Positions 62,269 to 64,000 of a stretch of 64,000 nt of DNA are shown piece after piece (position 1 is the stretch's first letter; each line of letters begins with the position of its first letter). The stretch is from Micromonospora sediminimaris (GTDB taxonomy: Bacteria > Actinomycetota > Actinomycetes > Mycobacteriales > Micromonosporaceae). The DNA lies in the NCBI GenBank assembly GCA_900112325.1, contig FOLJ01000008.1, positions 124,001 to 188,000 on the forward strand. Reading direction: 5' to 3'. Under the pieces are notes generated by a model. The model had not been told where the DNA came from and did no database searches. It was given only the letters and a program-made list of their open reading frames with translations. The translations under genes and the position numbers were made by a program.

Positions 62269-63090
62269 TCATACCTTGCGGTAGCGGGACTGGAGGAAGC
62301 AGTAGACGCCGAAGGCGGCGATACCCAGCGCGATGAGGATGAGCAGGATGGTGCCGAACGACTGGTCACGCAGGGTCCGAAGCGCGGCGTCCAGACCGCG
62401 GGCCTTCTCCGGGTCGTAGTTCACTGCGGCCAGTATGACCAGCAGGCCGGTGACGGCGAAGGCGACACCCCGGGAGGCGTAGCCGGCCATGCCGAGCCGA
62501 CGGGCGAGCTGCCGGGTCTTGGCGTTCATCTCGCCGGTCTTCAACCGCTTCATGAACTTCTTCTTGAGGCCGTAGATCGTCATGCCGACACCAATGCCCG
62601 CGAGGACGAGGCCGGCGAGGCCGACCAACCACCGACCGCCGGTGGACTCCATCATCCGGGCGGTCAGGTCCTCCTGCTGGGAGGCGCTGTCGGAGTTGGC
62701 GTTGGAGAAGACCCGCCAGGCGGTCCAGGCCAGCCAGAGGTAGATGACGGTGCGGGCGGCGGAGATGATCCGCTCCTTGAGCCGGTCGTTACCCCGCTCG
62801 GTGTGGTGCCCGACGGCCGCCTCCAGGGCCTGCCAGATCGCCATGGCGAGCATGCCCACGGCGATGGCGATGACCAGGAACTGACCCATGGGTTGCGCGG
62901 CGAGGGTACGCAGCGCGCCGGACTGGTCGCCGTCGTCGGACGAATTGCCGAACGCGATCTGCAGCGCCAGCCAGCCGAACAGCAGGTGCACGATCCCGTA
63001 GCCGATGAAACCGGCCCGGGCGAGGAGTTCCAGCCACCGGCTGTCGGCCGTACGGGCGGCGGTGGCTTCGGCGTTCCGGGTAAGAGGCAT
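62269..63090 (-). CDS. DUF1206 membrane protein
   Basis: 273 residues. Three repeats of a two-helix module are visible (ARAGFIGYGIVHLLFGWLAL, the middle ISAARTVIYLWLAWTAW, and ARRLGMAGYASRGVAFAVTG), the DUF1206 layout. Integral membrane protein of unknown function, common in actinobacteria. It starts with ATG and probably is transcribed alone or with the MscS gene downstream on the same strand. Confidence 0.9.
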   Translation of the reverse strand: MPLTRNAEATAARTADSRWLELLARAGFIGYGIVHLLFGWLALQIAFGNSSDDGDQSGALRTLAAQPMGQFLVIAIAVGMLAMAIWQALEAAVGHHTERGNDRLKERIISAARTVIYLWLAWTAWRVFSNANSDSASQQEDLTARMMESTGGRWLVGLAGLVLAGIGVGMTIYGLKKKFMKRLKTGEMNAKTRQLARRLGMAGYASRGVAFAVTGLLVILAAVNYDPEKARGLDAALRTLRDQSFGTILLILIALGIAAFGVYCFLQSRYRKV

Positions 63091-63149
63091 GGCGCCTCAA
63101 TCTCCGAACGCGAAGATTTCCAAACGTGCTGGCCGCCGCCCGGACGCCA

Positions 63150-63530
63150 TCAGCCGCCGTTACGGGCGATGCGGACCTTCACCTCGCTGTCGGTGACGCT
63201 GTCCAGGGTGACCGCGAGACCACCGACGTCGGCCGCCTGCTGGCCGACCGTCAGGGAGAGCTGCTCGCCGCCCACCTCGATGGTGACCACGTCGTCCTGT
63301 GCCTCGACCAGACGGGCCTCGACGCCGAGGATGTTGGCCCGGGCGTCCACGCCCCGGTCGAAGGTAACCGTGCAGGCGTCCAGCCCGCAGTCGGTGCTGG
63401 CGCCCTCGGAGCTGCACCCGGCCAGCAGGGCCGCGCCGAGCGCGAGACCGGCCAGCAGGCCGGCGAGTCGGGTGGGGGTGCCACGGCGGGGGGTGAGCGG
63501 GGGCTTGCCGGCGGGGGATCGGTTCGTCAC
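63150..63530 (-). CDS. Small lipoprotein
   Basis: 126 residues. A signal peptide (TRLAGLLAGLALGAALLAGC) ends in the lipobox LLAGC. The mature part is short, acidic and beta-rich (VVTIEVGGEQLSLTVGQQ, GGLAVTLDSVTDSEVKVRIA), with a DCGLDAC Cys pair. GTG at 63530 is preferred over longer frames because it places the lipobox correctly. Function unknown. Confidence 0.75.
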   Translation of the reverse strand: MTNRSPAGKPPLTPRRGTPTRLAGLLAGLALGAALLAGCSSEGASTDCGLDACTVTFDRGVDARANILGVEARLVEAQDDVVTIEVGGEQLSLTVGQQAADVGGLAVTLDSVTDSEVKVRIARNGG

Positions 63531-63602
63531 GCCGTCAAGCGTACGAGACCCCGGCGAACCGACCAGCCGGTCCGACCGGCGATGGACAATGCAGGGGTGA
63601 GC

Positions 63603-63884
63603 ATGCTGGTCGAGGACAATCCCGCCAAACACCGCTACGAGATCCTGGTCGACGACGCGCTCGCCGGCTTCACCGCCTACCTGCCCCGCGAACAGGTGCT
63701 GATCTTCACGCACACCGAGGTCGACTCGGCCTTCCAGAACATGGGCGTCGGTTCGGCGTTGATGCGGGGCACCCTGGACCAGGTCCGCGCGCAGCGGCAG
63801 CGGGTGGTGCCACGGTGCCCGTTCATGGCCGCCTTCATCGAACGCCACCCGGAGTACGCCGACCTGGTCACCAGCCCGGACTGA
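63603..63884 (+). CDS. GNAT-type small N-acetyltransferase
   Basis: 93 residues from ATG at 63603, with AGGGG upstream, or 95 from GTG at 63597. The compact YjdJ-type GNAT fold shows HRYEILVDDALAGFTAYLPR, VDSAFQNMGVGSALMRGTLDQ (acetyl-CoA loop) and CPFMAAFIERHPEYADL. Substrate unknown. It overlaps a converging minus-strand frame by 17 bases. Confidence 0.9.
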   Translation: MLVEDNPAKHRYEILVDDALAGFTAYLPREQVLIFTHTEVDSAFQNMGVGSALMRGTLDQVRAQRQRVVPRCPFMAAFIERHPEYADLVTSPD

Positions 63885-64000
63885 CGGCGCCGCCGGCGAG
63901 CAGCTCGGCCGCGGCCCGACCGGCGGCCCGGGTGGCGCCGTGGGTGGCGACGTGCACCGCGCCGGTGACCAGCGCGGGCACCCCGAGTTCGACGACCACC
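63868..64000 (-). CDS. C-terminal end of an unidentified protein (truncated by window end)
   Basis: The minus strand is open from the right edge to TGA at 63870-63868, giving a 43-residue Ala/Gly/Val-rich C-terminus with LGVPALVTGAVHVATHGATR and RAAGRAAAELLAGG. It has coding-like G/C third positions, but only the tail is visible, so no family can be given. It could be a chance open frame in high-GC DNA. Confidence 0.4.
   Translation of the reverse strand, partial: VVVELGVPALVTGAVHVATHGATRAAGRAAAELLAGGAVSPGW

Overview
The window is a high-GC, gene-dense actinobacterial chromosome segment with many GTG starts, strong G/C preference at third codon positions and frequent ATGA/GTGA stop-start overlaps. 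Gene content (PIM lipid genes pgsA-patA-pimA, pdxS-pdxT, ruvCAB-yajC-secDF-apt-rel, holin-X/DUF3618/DUF4235 envelope genes, LuxR- and OmpR-type two-component systems, a Ser/Thr kinase) fits a filamentous actinomycete, most likely Micromonosporaceae. That family placement is inference from order and composition. No tRNA, rRNA, CRISPR array, transposase or prophage was recognised.

Layout. 1-1.9 kb: two tandem membrane-anchored cyclophilins ending at a terminator, a perfect 60-bp palindrome and a G-rich tract. 1.9-11.3 kb (minus strand): ruvC-ruvA-ruvB-yajC-secD-secF-apt-rel, for Holliday junction processing, Sec export, purine salvage and the stringent response. 11.5-36.9 kb: a mixed block containing a hydroxybutyrate-type dehydrogenase with a GAF/PucR-type regulator, an MFS pump with its TetR repressor and operator, a lone B12-binding protein, an SPFH protein, an aminotransferase, dnaE, an ECF-type sigma factor with a lipoprotein and a Ser/Thr kinase, PadR with a HAAS membrane protein, LemA with an M48 protease, a NarL-type two-component system with an ABC exporter, a DUF402 protein with an AlpA-like HTH protein, and a SnoaL-like frame. 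37.0-51.4 kb: mostly minus-strand housekeeping genes (yebC, pdxT, pdxS, pimA, patA, pgsA, the HIT hydrolase, thrS), with an oxidoreductase/regulator pair, EF-G2 and an aldo/keto reductase interleaved. 51.6-64 kb: a YcnI-like protein, an ADP-ribosylglycohydrolase, an OmpR two-component system, adenosine deaminase with a Tam-like methyltransferase, a second aldo/keto reductase, a cold-shock protein, and a membrane-stress-like cluster (holin-X, DUF3618, DUF4235, MscS, DUF1206).

The thrS-HIT-pgsA-patA-pimA...pdxS-pdxT-yebC...ruvCAB-yajC-secDF-apt-rel-ppi order matches the order known from mycobacteria, but here yebC and ruvC are separated by about 26 kb of unrelated genes. The most unusual non-coding content is a set of different palindromic or tandemly repeated elements, most of them at convergent gene junctions: a 60-bp perfect palindrome, two loci carrying a related 41-bp repeat unit, a 14-bp-arm inverted repeat and several terminators. 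A separate inverted element is shared upstream of two unrelated genes.
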